From Hydrogenophaga palleronii NBRC 102513 (GTDB taxonomy: Bacteria > Pseudomonadota > Gammaproteobacteria > Burkholderiales > Burkholderiaceae_C), in NCBI RefSeq assembly GCF_001571225.1, contig NZ_BCTJ01000009.1, positions 80,629-144,628 of the forward strand: 64,000 bases of DNA, in the 5' to 3' direction. Position numbers and translations under genes: made by a program. Below the pieces are notes generated by a model, which saw nothing but the letters and a program-made list of their open reading frames with translations, was not told the DNA's origin and made no database searches. Below, one piece after another: positions 53,345-62,204 of this stretch. The first letter of the stretch is position 1. The number at the start of each line of letters is the position of its first letter.

Positions 53345-54093
53345 CGCCCGATCTCTGGTTGCTGGTGCTCGGTGCCGCTGTCGCCGGTTTCGTGCAGGGC
53401 CTGTCGGGTTTTGCCTTCGGCATGGTCGCCATGTCGTTCTGGGTCTGGGGCATCGAGCCCAGCGTGGCGGCGGTGATGGCGGTGTTCGGCTCCTTGACCG
53501 GGCAGGTGGTGGCGGCGGTCAGCAGCCGGCGTGCCTTTCACCTCGGCACGCTGGCGCCGTTCCTGCTCGGTGGTGCGGTCGGCATTCCGCTCGGCATCGC
53601 GGTGTTGCCGCACCTGAATGCCGATCTGTTCCGCCTGGTGCTGGGGACGGTGCTGGTGGTGTTCTGCCCGATCATGTTGTTCTCGGCCCGGCTGCCCAAG
53701 CTGTCTCGCGCGGGGCGAATGGGCGATGGTGTGGCCGGTGCCATTGGCGGTTTCATGGGGGGTATTGGTGGCTTCACCGGCGTCGTGCCCACGCTGTGGT
53801 GCACGCTGCGCGGCATGGCCAAAGACGAACAGCGCGCCGTGATCCAGAACTTCAACCTCGCGGCGCTGGCCTTCACCATGCTGGGTTATGTGCTCGCCGG
53901 CGCGGTCACGCGCGAGATGTGGCCCTTGTTGCCGCTGGTGGCGGTGGCGCTGCTGGTGCCCTCGCTGATCGGTGGGCGCCTGTACGTGGGCCTGAGCGAA
54001 GCTGCTTTCCGCAAGCTGGTATTGAGCTTGCTCAGCCTGTCGGGCCTCACCATGCTCGTCTCGGCCGTGCCGCGTTTGCTGGCCGCCACATGA
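53341..54093 (+). CDS. TSUP-family membrane exporter (TauE/SafE)
   Basis: A 250-aa protein with about eight hydrophobic helices and the internal duplication of the sulfite-exporter TauE/SafE family: GFVQGLSGFAFGMVAMSFW in the first half and GGFMGGIGGFTGVVPTLW in the second. Family members move sulfonates, sulfite or organic anions; the substrate here is unknown. It starts with GTG overlapping the small upstream ORF and ends overlapping the ATPase gene (ATGA), so the three are coupled. Confidence 0.88.
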   Translation: MTPDLWLLVLGAAVAGFVQGLSGFAFGMVAMSFWVWGIEPSVAAVMAVFGSLTGQVVAAVSSRRAFHLGTLAPFLLGGAVGIPLGIAVLPHLNADLFRLVLGTVLVVFCPIMLFSARLPKLSRAGRMGDGVAGAIGGFMGGIGGFTGVVPTLWCTLRGMAKDEQRAVIQNFNLAALAFTMLGYVLAGAVTREMWPLLPLVAVALLVPSLIGGRLYVGLSEAAFRKLVLSLLSLSGLTMLVSAVPRLLAAT

Positions 54094-54839
54094 TCTCGGC
54101 GCAGTTCCTGCAGCGCCTGACGCTGCGGCGCGACCGCGTCGAATCCTTCGAGCGCTATCCGTTCAAGCTGCCGGCGGTGCGCTCGCTGGAGCAGCTGGAT
54201 TTCCATCCCAAGATCACCTACTTCATCGGCGAGAACGGCTCCGGCAAATCCACCTTGCTGGAGGCGATGGCGGTGGCGTTGGGTTTCAACGCCGAAGGCG
54301 GCAGCAAGAACTTCAACTTCGCCACCCGGCGCTCGCACTCCGAGCTGCACGAGTACCTGCGCCTGGCCAAGGGCTACAAGCGGCCACGCACCGGCTTCTT
54401 CCTGCGCGCCGAGAGTTTCTTCAACGTGGCGACCGAGATCGAACGCCTCGACGCCGAGCCGTCGTTTGATGCACCGGTCATCGACGCTTACGGCGGGCAC
54501 TCGCTGCACGAACAGTCGCACGGTGAATCCTTCCTCACCCTGCTCACCGAGCGTTTTGGTGGGCAGGGCCTGTACATCCTGGACGAACCCGAGGCCGCGC
54601 TGTCGCCGCAGCGCCAGCTGGCCGTGCTCTCGCGCATCCACGACCTGGTGCGCGACGGTTCGCAGTTCGTCATTGCCACGCACTCGCCGCTGCTGATGGC
54701 CTACCCCGACGCGCTGATCTACCAGTGCAGTGCCGACGGTGTGGCGCCGGTGGCCTACGAAGACACCGAGCATGTGCGCGTGACGCGAGACTTTCTCGCC
54801 CACCCCGAGCGCATGCTGCGTGACCTGCTGAAACCCTGA
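54090..54839 (+). CDS. ABC-type AAA ATPase (COG3910-like)
   Basis: A 249-aa soluble ATPase: Walker A GENGSGKST (47-55), signature-like SHGES (143-147), Walker B LYILDEPEAAL (161-171) and the switch His in IATHSP. The large insert between Walker A and the signature is only about 85 residues, so it is a compact member, not a transporter subunit of the usual kind. Genes of this family are often solitary; here the ATG overlaps the stop of a TSUP exporter. Confidence 0.85.
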   Translation: MISAQFLQRLTLRRDRVESFERYPFKLPAVRSLEQLDFHPKITYFIGENGSGKSTLLEAMAVALGFNAEGGSKNFNFATRRSHSELHEYLRLAKGYKRPRTGFFLRAESFFNVATEIERLDAEPSFDAPVIDAYGGHSLHEQSHGESFLTLLTERFGGQGLYILDEPEAALSPQRQLAVLSRIHDLVRDGSQFVIATHSPLLMAYPDALIYQCSADGVAPVAYEDTEHVRVTRDFLAHPERMLRDLLKP

Positions 54840-54843
54840 GGGC

Positions 54844-55746
54844 TCAGGCCACGCCGGTGGCGCTTTTCCAGAAGGCGTCGGCGGCGCGGCCCAGCACCTC
54901 GTGCGCGCGGTAGAGGCGGATCTCCAGCGGCACCTGCCACTCGCTGCCGGCCGCGTTCACCAGGCGGTGCTGGTCCAGGTCTTCCTGCACCAGGGACTGC
55001 GGCAGCCAGGCCAGGCCGCGGCCATCGAGCACCATGGTGCGCAGCACCGAAGCGAGGTGGGCTGTGAACACGTGCTGCACCGGGAAGGCTTCGAGCCGGC
55101 GTTCCAGCACCGCGCGCAGGATGCGGCCCAGGCCCGACTCTTCGGAGTACCTGAGCACCGGCACCGCCGCCCGGTCCGTGCCGCCGAGCGGGTGCCGGGG
55201 CTGGCCCAGCGCGTCCGGTGCCGAGACCGGAATCAACACGTCCTCGCCGATGCGGGCGGAGCGGTAGGGCTCGGCGTCCAGCGCACCCTGTGCCTGGTGG
55301 TGGGCATGGCTCAGCACGAACTGCACCTGGCCTTGCAGCATCAGGGCCTCGCAACGCTGCAACACGTCGGACACCAGCTGCACCGGCCCCAGCGTGGTCT
55401 GCGATTCGAGCCCGCGCAACCAGCGTGGCAGGAAGGTGAACGAGAGCGCGTGCGTGGACGCGAAACGCAGCGTGACCGAACTCGCTTCGGCCATCCGCCG
55501 CGCATCGCCGGGCACGCGCTCCACGCGTGTGATGAGTTCCTGCGCGATGCCCGAGAACCATTCGCCCACCTCGGTCAGCCGCGCGGGTTGTGAGCTGCGG
55601 TCGAACAGCTCGGTGCCTACCCATTCCTCCAGCGCGCGGATGCGGCGGCTGAAGGCCGGTTGTGAGCTGTGGCGCTCTTCGGCGGCGCGCGAGAAATTGC
55701 CGGTGGCCGCGAGGGCTTTGAAGTCTTCGAGCCAGATGAAGTTCAT
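54844..55746 (-). CDS. LysR-family regulator of the tartrate dehydratase gene
   Basis: A 300-aa LysR-type regulator: winged helix at 1-60 (WLEDFKALAATGNFSRAAEE, QPAFSRRIRALEEWVG) and a type 2 periplasmic-binding effector domain. It is divergent from the D-tartrate dehydratase gene with 105 bp between starts, the usual arrangement for control of the neighbour. Its stop is 4 bp from the stop of the ATPase gene. Confidence 0.9.
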   Translation of the reverse strand: MNFIWLEDFKALAATGNFSRAAEERHSSQPAFSRRIRALEEWVGTELFDRSSQPARLTEVGEWFSGIAQELITRVERVPGDARRMAEASSVTLRFASTHALSFTFLPRWLRGLESQTTLGPVQLVSDVLQRCEALMLQGQVQFVLSHAHHQAQGALDAEPYRSARIGEDVLIPVSAPDALGQPRHPLGGTDRAAVPVLRYSEESGLGRILRAVLERRLEAFPVQHVFTAHLASVLRTMVLDGRGLAWLPQSLVQEDLDQHRLVNAAGSEWQVPLEIRLYRAHEVLGRAADAFWKSATGVA

Positions 55747-55851
55747 GGGCGGTTCGTACAGTGCATGGAAGCAGCGAAAAAGAGCATTGGCCGGCAGCGC
55801 CGATCACCGCGACCATTCGGGCTCCTCAGAAACACCCCCTGGAGCCCCGCC

Positions 55852-57018
55852 GTGAAGATCGTCGAGATTCGTGAGAAGACCCTGCCCATCAGTTCGCCCA
55901 TCCGCAATGCCTACATTGACTTTAGCAAAATGACCCTGAGCCTGGTCGCGGTGATCACCGACGTGATCCGCGACGGCAAGCCGGTGGTGGGCTACGGTTT
56001 CAACTCGAACGGCCGCTACGGACAGGGCAAGCTCATGCAGGAGCGCTTCGTGCCGCGTGTGCTCGAAGCCGACCCGGCCTCGCTGCTCGACGACACCGGC
56101 AACAACATCGATCCGCACAAGGTGTGGAACTGCATGTTCACCAACGAGAAGCCCGGCGGCCACGGTGAACGCTCGGTGGCCATGGGCACCATCGACATGG
56201 CGGTGTGGGACGCGGTGGCCAAGATCGAAGGCCAGCCACTGTTCCAGCTGCTGGCCGACCGCTACGGCAACGGCCAGCCCAACCGCAAGATCTTCGTCTA
56301 CGCCGCCGGCGGCTATTACTACCCCGGGCAGGACTACAAGAAGCTGCAGGACGAGATGCGCAGCTACATCGACCGCGGCTACACGGTGGTGAAGAAGAAG
56401 ATCGGCGGCGCCTCGCTGGACGAAGACCTGCGCCGCATCGACGCCGTCATGGAAGTGCTGCAGGACGGCCAGAAGCTCTGCGTGGACGCCAACGGCCGCT
56501 TCGACCTCGACACCTCCATCGCCTACGCCAAGGCCTTGTCGCAGTACGACCTGTTCTGGTACGAAGAAGCCGGCGACCCGCTGGACTTTGAACTGCAGGC
56601 CACGCTGCGCAGCTACTACAAGAACCCGATGGCGACCGGCGAAAACCTGTTCTCGATGCAGGACGCGCGCAACCTGATCCGCTACGGCGGCATGCGCCCC
56701 GACCGCGACTGGCTGCAGTTCGACTGCGCGCTGAGCTACGGCCTGGTCGAGTACCTCAAGACGCTGGACATGCTGAAGGAACACGGCTGGTCGGCCAGCC
56801 GCTGCATCCCGCACGGCGGCCACCAGATGTCGCTCAACATCGCCGCCGGCCTGGGCCTGGGCGGCAACGAGAGTTATCCCGACCTGTTCCAGCCCTTCGG
56901 CGGTTTCCCCGATGGCGTGAAGGTCGAGAACAGCTTCGTCACGCTGCCCGATCTGCCTGGCATCGGCTTCGAAGGCAAGGCCGACCTGTTCCGCGAGATG
57001 CAGGCGCTCTCGGCCTGA
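55852..57018 (+). CDS. tarD: D(-)-tartrate dehydratase
   Basis: Enolase-superfamily enzyme converting D-tartrate to oxaloacetate. The 388-aa length and sequence blocks match the characterised family: PISSPIRNAYIDFSKMT, VGYGFNSNGRYGQG, NEKPGGHGERSVA, the KxK lysine in TVVKKKIGG, metal ligands in CVDANGRFDL and WYEEAGDPL, and the C-terminal CIPHGGHQMSLNIAAG with the catalytic His. It starts at GTG 55852 with GGAG upstream. Divergent LysR gene as probable regulator. It converges with an MFS gene that may carry the substrate. Confidence 0.92.
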   Translation: MKIVEIREKTLPISSPIRNAYIDFSKMTLSLVAVITDVIRDGKPVVGYGFNSNGRYGQGKLMQERFVPRVLEADPASLLDDTGNNIDPHKVWNCMFTNEKPGGHGERSVAMGTIDMAVWDAVAKIEGQPLFQLLADRYGNGQPNRKIFVYAAGGYYYPGQDYKKLQDEMRSYIDRGYTVVKKKIGGASLDEDLRRIDAVMEVLQDGQKLCVDANGRFDLDTSIAYAKALSQYDLFWYEEAGDPLDFELQATLRSYYKNPMATGENLFSMQDARNLIRYGGMRPDRDWLQFDCALSYGLVEYLKTLDMLKEHGWSASRCIPHGGHQMSLNIAAGLGLGGNESYPDLFQPFGGFPDGVKVENSFVTLPDLPGIGFEGKADLFREMQALSA

Positions 57019-57022
57019 GCCA

Positions 57023-58279
57023 TCAAACGCTGCGTTGGCGCGACACGGCCCGCGCTGCAGGCCAGGCCCGCACCAGCAACGCCAGCAGCGAGGCCGCGGT
57101 GGCCAGCAGGCCCACCGCCAGCCAGCCGCCCCAGGCCAGCAACTGGCTGCCCAGGGCCGCGCCCAGCGCCATGCCGGCGAACATGGCCACGAACAGCACC
57201 GCGTTGAGCCGGCTGCGCGCGGCCGGGTCGATGCCGTAGATCAGCGTCTGGTGCGATACCAGGGCGGCCTGGAAGCCGAGGTCGAAGGCCAGCACGGTGA
57301 ACACCAGCCAGGCCAGTTGCAGATCGCGCGGCAGCGCCGGGGTGGCGGCCATGGCCGCGAACGACAGCGCGGCAATGCCCGCCCCCAGCAGCGTGATGGC
57401 GTGCGGGCCGTGGCGGTCGGCCAGGCGGCCGACCAGCGGCGCGGCCAGCGCCCCTGCCGCACCCGCCAGGCCAAAGGCACCGGCAGCGGAAGCGCCGAGG
57501 TGGAAGGGTTCGCCGTGCAGCCAGATCGCCAGCGTCGACCAGACGGCGCTGAAGCCCACTGCCAGCAGGCCCTGGGCCAGGGCGGCGCGGCGCAGCGCGC
57601 CGTGTTGCCGCACCAGCGAGAACAGCGAACCCAGCAGGGGCCCGTAGCCCAGTGTGGAGCTGGGCTTGAAGTGCGGCAGGTAGCGCCACAGGGCCACGCC
57701 CAGCAACGCGGTGGCCAGGGCAGCGCCACCGAACACGGCGCGCCAGCCCAGGTGTTCGGCGGTGAAGCCGGCCACCACGCGCGAGAGCAGGATGCCCAGC
57801 AACAGCCCGGTCATCACCGTGCCCACGATGCGGCCGCGCCGGGCCTCGGGCGCCAGCGTGGCCGCGGCGGGCACGATGTCCTGCGCCATCGAGGCCGCCA
57901 CTCCCATGGCCAGGCTGGCTGCCAGCAGGGCGTGCAGGGAGGGCGCGAGCGCCGCGCCGAGCAGGCTGAGCACCAGCAGGCCGAGCTTGACCAGGATCAG
58001 CTGGCGCCGGTCGTGCCGGTCGCCGAGCGGGGCGGTGAACAGGATGCCGAGCGCATAACCGAGCAGGGTCAGCGTGGGCACCAGGCCGATGTGCTGCGGG
58101 CTCGCGCCGATGTCGTCGCCCAGCATGCCGAGCATGGGCTGGCTGTAGTAGAGCGAGGCCACGCTCAGCCCGGCGCCGATGGCCAGCAGCAGGGTGAGGC
58201 CGGCGGACAGGCCCGCACCCACGGCGGCGGTGGCGGGTGCGGCGGGGGTGTTGGTATTCGTGGAGCGGATGAGTGACAT
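57023..58279 (-). CDS. MFS transporter
   Basis: A 418-aa permease with 12 hydrophobic helices and the loop motif APLGDRHDRRQLILV between helices 2 and 3. It resembles YnfM / arabinose-efflux-type proteins. The stop is 4 bp from that of tarD, and the start is divergent from a LysR gene across 97 bp, so it is more probably regulated by that LysR protein. Substrate unknown. Confidence 0.88.
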   Translation of the reverse strand: MSLIRSTNTNTPAAPATAAVGAGLSAGLTLLLAIGAGLSVASLYYSQPMLGMLGDDIGASPQHIGLVPTLTLLGYALGILFTAPLGDRHDRRQLILVKLGLLVLSLLGAALAPSLHALLAASLAMGVAASMAQDIVPAAATLAPEARRGRIVGTVMTGLLLGILLSRVVAGFTAEHLGWRAVFGGAALATALLGVALWRYLPHFKPSSTLGYGPLLGSLFSLVRQHGALRRAALAQGLLAVGFSAVWSTLAIWLHGEPFHLGASAAGAFGLAGAAGALAAPLVGRLADRHGPHAITLLGAGIAALSFAAMAATPALPRDLQLAWLVFTVLAFDLGFQAALVSHQTLIYGIDPAARSRLNAVLFVAMFAGMALGAALGSQLLAWGGWLAVGLLATAASLLALLVRAWPAARAVSRQRSV

Positions 58280-58376
58280 GGGGAAAACCCGGTGCTTTTG
58301 CGATGGCCCCGAGTCTGACAGCCCCGATCCGACCCCGGTAGGGCAGGGAAAAGCACTTCAGATATACGATCAACGC

Positions 58377-59345
58377 ATGAAGCGCGTCCACCCCATTCCC
58401 CCGCTGGTGTCGCCCGCCGGAGACCGGCTGGACCTGATGCAGACCTTCGTGCGCATCGTCGAAGCCGGCAGCCTGTCGGGCGCCGCGGCCCAGCTCAATA
58501 CCACCCAGCCCACGGTCAGCCGGCGCCTGCAGGCACTGGAGCGTTCGCTCGGCCTGCGCCTGCTGCAGCGCTCCACCCGCGCCATGCGGCTGACGGAAGA
58601 CGGCAAGCGCTGCTTCGAGCGCGCCAAGTCGCTGCTGGAAAACTGGGACGCCTTCGAGGCCGAGCTGCGTGGCGTGAGCGACGAGCCCAAGGGCAGCCTG
58701 CGCGTGCTCGCGCCGCACGCCTTCGGGCAGGACCAGTTCGTGCGGCCACTCGCGGCTTTCCTGCAGCGGCATCCGCAGGTGGACGTGGAATGGCTGCTGC
58801 GCGACGACGTGCACGACCTGATTGCCGAAGGCATCGACTGCGCGCTGCAGGTGGGCGAGGTGCAGGACCCGTCGGTGGTGGCGATCAAACTGCTGGACGT
58901 GCGGCGCATCGTGGTCGCCGCGCCCGAGGTGCTGCAGGGCAAGCCGGCGCCGCGCAACGTGGATGGCCTGGCCGCGCTGCCCTGGCTGGCGCTGCGCACC
59001 TACTACCGCAACGAGGTCTCGCTCAAGCACGCCAGCAGCGGCGAGGTGCGGCAGTTCGGCATCCGGCCGCGCCTGAGCACCGACAGCCTGTACGTCACGC
59101 GCAACGCGGCGCTGGAGGGGCTGGGTGCCTGCATCGTCTCGGCCTGGATGGTGGCCGACGACCTGGCCGCGGGCCGCCTGTTGCACCTGGCGCCGCAGTG
59201 GCAGGCGCCGTCGCTGCCGCTGTACATCATCTACCCCTACGCGCGCTTTTATCCGGCGCGGCTGCGCGAGTTCGTGGAGATCATGCGCGAGGCCGCGCCG
59301 CTGCTGCTGCAGGACGCGGCGACGGCCGACCTCAGCCGCCGGTGA
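58377..59345 (+). CDS. LysR-family regulator
   Basis: A 322-aa regulator: winged helix near 15-75 (FVRIVEAGSLSGAAAQLN, QPTVSRRLQALERSLG) and effector domain of the CrgA/YafC-like type. It is divergent from the MFS gene and probably controls it. Its last 14 bp overlap the end of fliR on the other strand. Confidence 0.9.
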   Translation: MKRVHPIPPLVSPAGDRLDLMQTFVRIVEAGSLSGAAAQLNTTQPTVSRRLQALERSLGLRLLQRSTRAMRLTEDGKRCFERAKSLLENWDAFEAELRGVSDEPKGSLRVLAPHAFGQDQFVRPLAAFLQRHPQVDVEWLLRDDVHDLIAEGIDCALQVGEVQDPSVVAIKLLDVRRIVVAAPEVLQGKPAPRNVDGLAALPWLALRTYYRNEVSLKHASSGEVRQFGIRPRLSTDSLYVTRNAALEGLGACIVSAWMVADDLAAGRLLHLAPQWQAPSLPLYIIYPYARFYPARLREFVEIMREAAPLLLQDAATADLSRR

Positions 59346-60099
59346 AGATGTCGGTGGCCAGCTTCATCAGCGTGGCCACCGGCGTGTCCAGCATCGGCAG
59401 CGTGAAGGCAATGCCCACCAGGCCGGCAGAGAGCGTGAGCGGGAAGCCGATGGCGAAGGCGTTCATCTGCGGCGCGATGCGCGAGATGAAGCCGAGCACG
59501 ATGTTGATGAAGATCAGCATGCCGATCATGGGCAGGGCGATCCACAGGCCGTAGCGGAACACCACCACACCCAGCTGGTGCAGCTGCAGGCGGTTGATCG
59601 ACTCGAAGGCGCTGCCCCCGATGGGAAAGGTGTTGAAGCTGGCGATGACCGCCTGCAGCAGCATCAGGTGGCCTCCCATCACCACGAACAGCAGCATGGT
59701 GGTGTTGCCGAAGAAACGCCCCACGGTGCTGGACTGCGAGTTGGTGGAAGGGTCGAAGAAGCCGGCGAAGTTCAGGCCCATCTGCAGGCCGATGAGTTCA
59801 CCCGCCAGCTCGACCGAAGCGAACACGATGCGCACCGCCAGGCCGATGGCCACACCCACCACCACCTGCTGCAGCACGACGGAGAAGGCCGCCGGGTCGT
59901 CGAGCGCGATCATCGGCTGATCCGGCAGGCCGGCCTGCGCACACAGCGCCACCAGCAACGCCAGGCCAACACGTGTGCGCATCGGCACCGAGCGCGAGGA
60001 AAAAATGGGCGCGCTGGAAAACACCGCCAGGATGCGCAGGAACGGCCAGAACACCGGCGTGACCAGCGCCATGATCTGGGCTTCGGTGAAGGTGGGCAT
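59332..60099 (-). CDS. fliR: Flagellar export gate protein FliR
   Basis: A 255-aa integral membrane part of the flagellar type III export gate with FliP and FliQ. It has about six hydrophobic segments and the family stretch LQMGLNFAGFFDPSTNSQ followed by STVGRFFGN. Last gene of the fliLMNOPQR operon in the window; flhB is not adjacent on this side, where a LysR gene ends. Confidence 0.95.
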   Translation of the reverse strand: MPTFTEAQIMALVTPVFWPFLRILAVFSSAPIFSSRSVPMRTRVGLALLVALCAQAGLPDQPMIALDDPAAFSVVLQQVVVGVAIGLAVRIVFASVELAGELIGLQMGLNFAGFFDPSTNSQSSTVGRFFGNTTMLLFVVMGGHLMLLQAVIASFNTFPIGGSAFESINRLQLHQLGVVVFRYGLWIALPMIGMLIFINIVLGFISRIAPQMNAFAIGFPLTLSAGLVGIAFTLPMLDTPVATLMKLATDIFTGG

Positions 60100-60123
60100 C
60101 GTGGGCGAGAAGGGCTTGATCCA

Positions 60124-60203
60124 GGGGCGTCGCGGATCCGGCTTTGCCGGTCCCAGGCGCCGCCCCCTGGAGGGGGGCGCGCGCAGCGCGGCGGGGGTGT
60201 TTC
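60124..60203 (+). repeat. Dispersed three-hairpin repeat, copy 6, between fliQ and fliR
   Basis: Contains GATCCGGCTTTGCCGGTCC, CCCCCTGGAGGGGG and GCGCGCAGCGCGGC. It ends 2 bp before the fliQ stop codon, in the same orientation relative to transcription as the copies in the che operon. Confidence 0.85.
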
Positions 60204-60204
60204 T

Positions 60205-60474
60205 CTATACAGCGAAGTTCGGGATGGACAGGATCGTGCTGCGGATGAACTCGATCATGGTCGTCATCATCCAGGGGCCGGCGATGGCGAACACCGCGAT
60301 GGCCGCGATCAGCTTGGGCACGAAGGCCAGCGTGGCTTCGTTGATCTGCGTGATGGCCTGGAACAGGCTCACCAGCAGGCCGACCGCGAGCACCGTGGCC
60401 AGCACCGGTGCGGCCACCATGAGCAGCATGAACAGCGCGTTCTGCGCCATCGTGAGAGCGGCTTGCGGATCCAT
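60205..60474 (-). CDS. fliQ: Flagellar export gate protein FliQ
   Basis: An 89-aa protein with two hydrophobic helices, typical FliQ (MAQNALFMLLMVAAPVL, QAITQINEATLAFVPKL). Member of the export gate. It stands 46 bp after fliP, with a repeat copy between it and fliR. Confidence 0.96.
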   Translation of the reverse strand: MDPQAALTMAQNALFMLLMVAAPVLATVLAVGLLVSLFQAITQINEATLAFVPKLIAAIAVFAIAGPWMMTTMIEFIRSTILSIPNFAV

Positions 60475-60520
60475 CAGAACACCTTGTCAAACAACGATCG
60501 GAACGCGGCGAGGGTGCCCG

Positions 60521-61288
60521 TCATGTGGCGAAGCTTGCCGCGAGCGAACCGATCAGCAGGTTCCAGCCATCGGCCAGCACGAACAGCATGAGCTTGAACG
60601 GCAGCGCCACCAGCACCGGCGACAACATCATCATGCCCAGCGACATCAGCACGCTGGCGACCACCATGTCGATCACCAGGAAGGGAATGAAGATCATGAA
60701 GCCGATCTGGAACGCGGTCTTGAGCTCGCTGGTGACGAAGGCCGGCACCAGCACGCGGAAGGGCGCGTTCTCTGCCGTCACGTCGTTGGGCAGCTTGGCC
60801 AGCTTGGCGAACAGCTCGAAGTCGGACTGCCGCGTCTGCTTGAGCATGAAGGCGCGCATCGGCGCCTGGCCGCTTTCCAGCGCCTGTTCGAAGGTGATGG
60901 CGTTGCGCGAATAGGGTTCGTAGGCCTCGGCGTACACGCGGTCCAGCGTCGGGCCCATCACGAACAGGGTGAGGAACAGCGACAGGCCGACGATCACCTG
61001 GTTGGGCGGGGCCGACTGCGTGCCCAGCGCCTGGCGCAGCAGCGAGAGCACGATGACGATGCGGGTGAAGCCCGTCATGAGCAGCAGCACGGCGGGCAGG
61101 AAGGACAGCGCGGTGAAGAACAGCAGGGTCTGGATCGGCACCGAATAACTGGTGCTGCCCGCGCCCTGGCCAACCATGAGCGGCAGCGAAGGGCCGGCGG
61201 CGCCGGGCGCGGCCTGCGCCCAGACGCCGGTGGCGAACAGGGCGAGCGCTGCGATCAGCAGGCGCTTGAAAACATCAGCGCGGCGCAT
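60521..61288 (-). CDS. fliP: Flagellar export gate protein FliP
   Basis: A 255-aa membrane protein with a cleavable signal ([16 protein letters not shown]), then the family blocks [53 protein letters not shown] and [15 protein letters not shown]. It forms the core of the export gate. Its start overlaps the fliO end by 14 bp. Confidence 0.97.
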   Translation of the reverse strand: MRRADVFKRLLIAALALFATGVWAQAAPGAAGPSLPLMVGQGAGSTSYSVPIQTLLFFTALSFLPAVLLLMTGFTRIVIVLSLLRQALGTQSAPPNQVIVGLSLFLTLFVMGPTLDRVYAEAYEPYSRNAITFEQALESGQAPMRAFMLKQTRQSDFELFAKLAKLPNDVTAENAPFRVLVPAFVTSELKTAFQIGFMIFIPFLVIDMVVASVLMSLGMMMLSPVLVALPFKLMLFVLADGWNLLIGSLAASFAT

Positions 61289-61640
61289 GGGGGGCCTTGT
61301 TCGTTTGCGTGAGTTGGGCCAGGCGCGCCGCAAAGCTGGACGCGGGCGTGACGATGGTTTGGCCGGCATCCGGCAGGCCTGCGGGCAGTTGCATGTGGTG
61401 CAGCGCGTTGACGCTGCCCGGCGAGACGCCGAGCACCAGGCAGATCGCGTCGTCACCCTGGCCGACCTGCACCGTCACCACCCGCTGCTGCGGACCGAGT
61501 GAGAGGCTGGAGAGCAGCTGCATCGGCGGGCCGCTGTGGCCGACCGCGCCGGGCAGGCGGCGGCGCGCCCACTTCAGCGCAAAGGCCAGGCCCACCATCA
61601 AGGCGAGCAGCAGCAAGGCGGGCATGGCGTTTTGAAGCAT
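61275..61640 (-). CDS. fliO: Flagellar biosynthesis protein FliO
   Basis: A 121-aa protein with one N-terminal membrane helix ([20 protein letters not shown]) and a small cytoplasmic domain ([17 protein letters not shown]). It assists FliP assembly. It lies between fliN and fliP, with a repeat copy separating it from fliN. Confidence 0.9.
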   Translation of the reverse strand: MLQNAMPALLLLALMVGLAFALKWARRRLPGAVGHSGPPMQLLSSLSLGPQQRVVTVQVGQGDDAICLVLGVSPGSVNALHHMQLPAGLPDAGQTIVTPASSFAARLAQLTQTNKAPHAPR

Positions 61641-61676
61641 GGGGAAAGTTCTCGGAGAGAGGAGGATGTCAATCCA

Positions 61677-61757
61677 GGGATGCCGAGGAACCGGCTTTGC
61701 CGGGCCTCTGGCATCGCCCCCCTCCCAGGGGGGTGACGCCGCAGGCGGCGCGGGGGG
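61677..61757 (+). repeat. Dispersed three-hairpin repeat, copy 7, between fliN and fliO
   Basis: Contains GGAACCGGCTTTGCCGGGCC, CCCCCCTCCCAGGGGGG and GCCGCAGGCGGCGC with a G-tract. It ends 16 bp from the fliN stop; a separate palindrome fills the interval. Confidence 0.85.
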
Positions 61758-61758
61758 T

Positions 61759-61779
61759 GACGTGACCTGCGGTCACGTC
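61759..61779 (-). repeat. Perfect hairpin overlapping the fliN stop codon
   Basis: GACGTGACC and GGTCACGTC form a 9-bp perfect stem with a 3-base loop. The fliN TGA lies within the stem. No T-run follows, so its role may be mRNA stabilisation or translation control of fliO. Confidence 0.55.
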
Positions 61780-62204
61780 CTGCTCACTCTCCGCATGCGC
61801 TCGGACGGCGTCACGATGTCGGTCAGGCGGATGCCGAACTTGTCGTTCACCACCACCACCTCGCCCTGCGCGATCAGGTAGCCGTTGATGAGCACGTCCA
61901 TCGGTTCACCGGCCAGCGCGTCGAGTTCGACGATGGAGCCCTGCGCGAGCTGCAGGATGTACTTGATCGGCACGCGGGTGCGGCCCAGTTCCACCGACAG
62001 CTGGACAGGGATGTCCAGCACCATCTGGATGTCCTGCATCGGGTTGTTGTGGGCCGAGCCGGCGCTGCTGGTGGGCGGCACGGTGGCCGAGTCGAACACC
62101 GGCGCACCGTCGTCGTTCACGCTCACGGTGGCGGACTGTTCTTCCAGGGCCTGGGCCCAATCGTCGCTGACGGCGTCGTTCATGTTGGTGGTCTCAGTTG
62201 ACAT
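61773..62204 (-). CDS. fliN: Flagellar motor switch protein FliN
   Basis: A 143-aa C-ring protein. The acidic, disordered N-terminus (to about 60) is followed by the SpoA domain (VLDIPVQLSVELGRTRVPIK, LDALAGEPMDVLINGYLIAQ, VVVNDKFGIRLTDIV). GGGAG supports the ATG at 62204, which overlaps the fliM end by 11 bp. Confidence 0.96.
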   Translation of the reverse strand: MSTETTNMNDAVSDDWAQALEEQSATVSVNDDGAPVFDSATVPPTSSAGSAHNNPMQDIQMVLDIPVQLSVELGRTRVPIKYILQLAQGSIVELDALAGEPMDVLINGYLIAQGEVVVVNDKFGIRLTDIVTPSERMRRVSRT

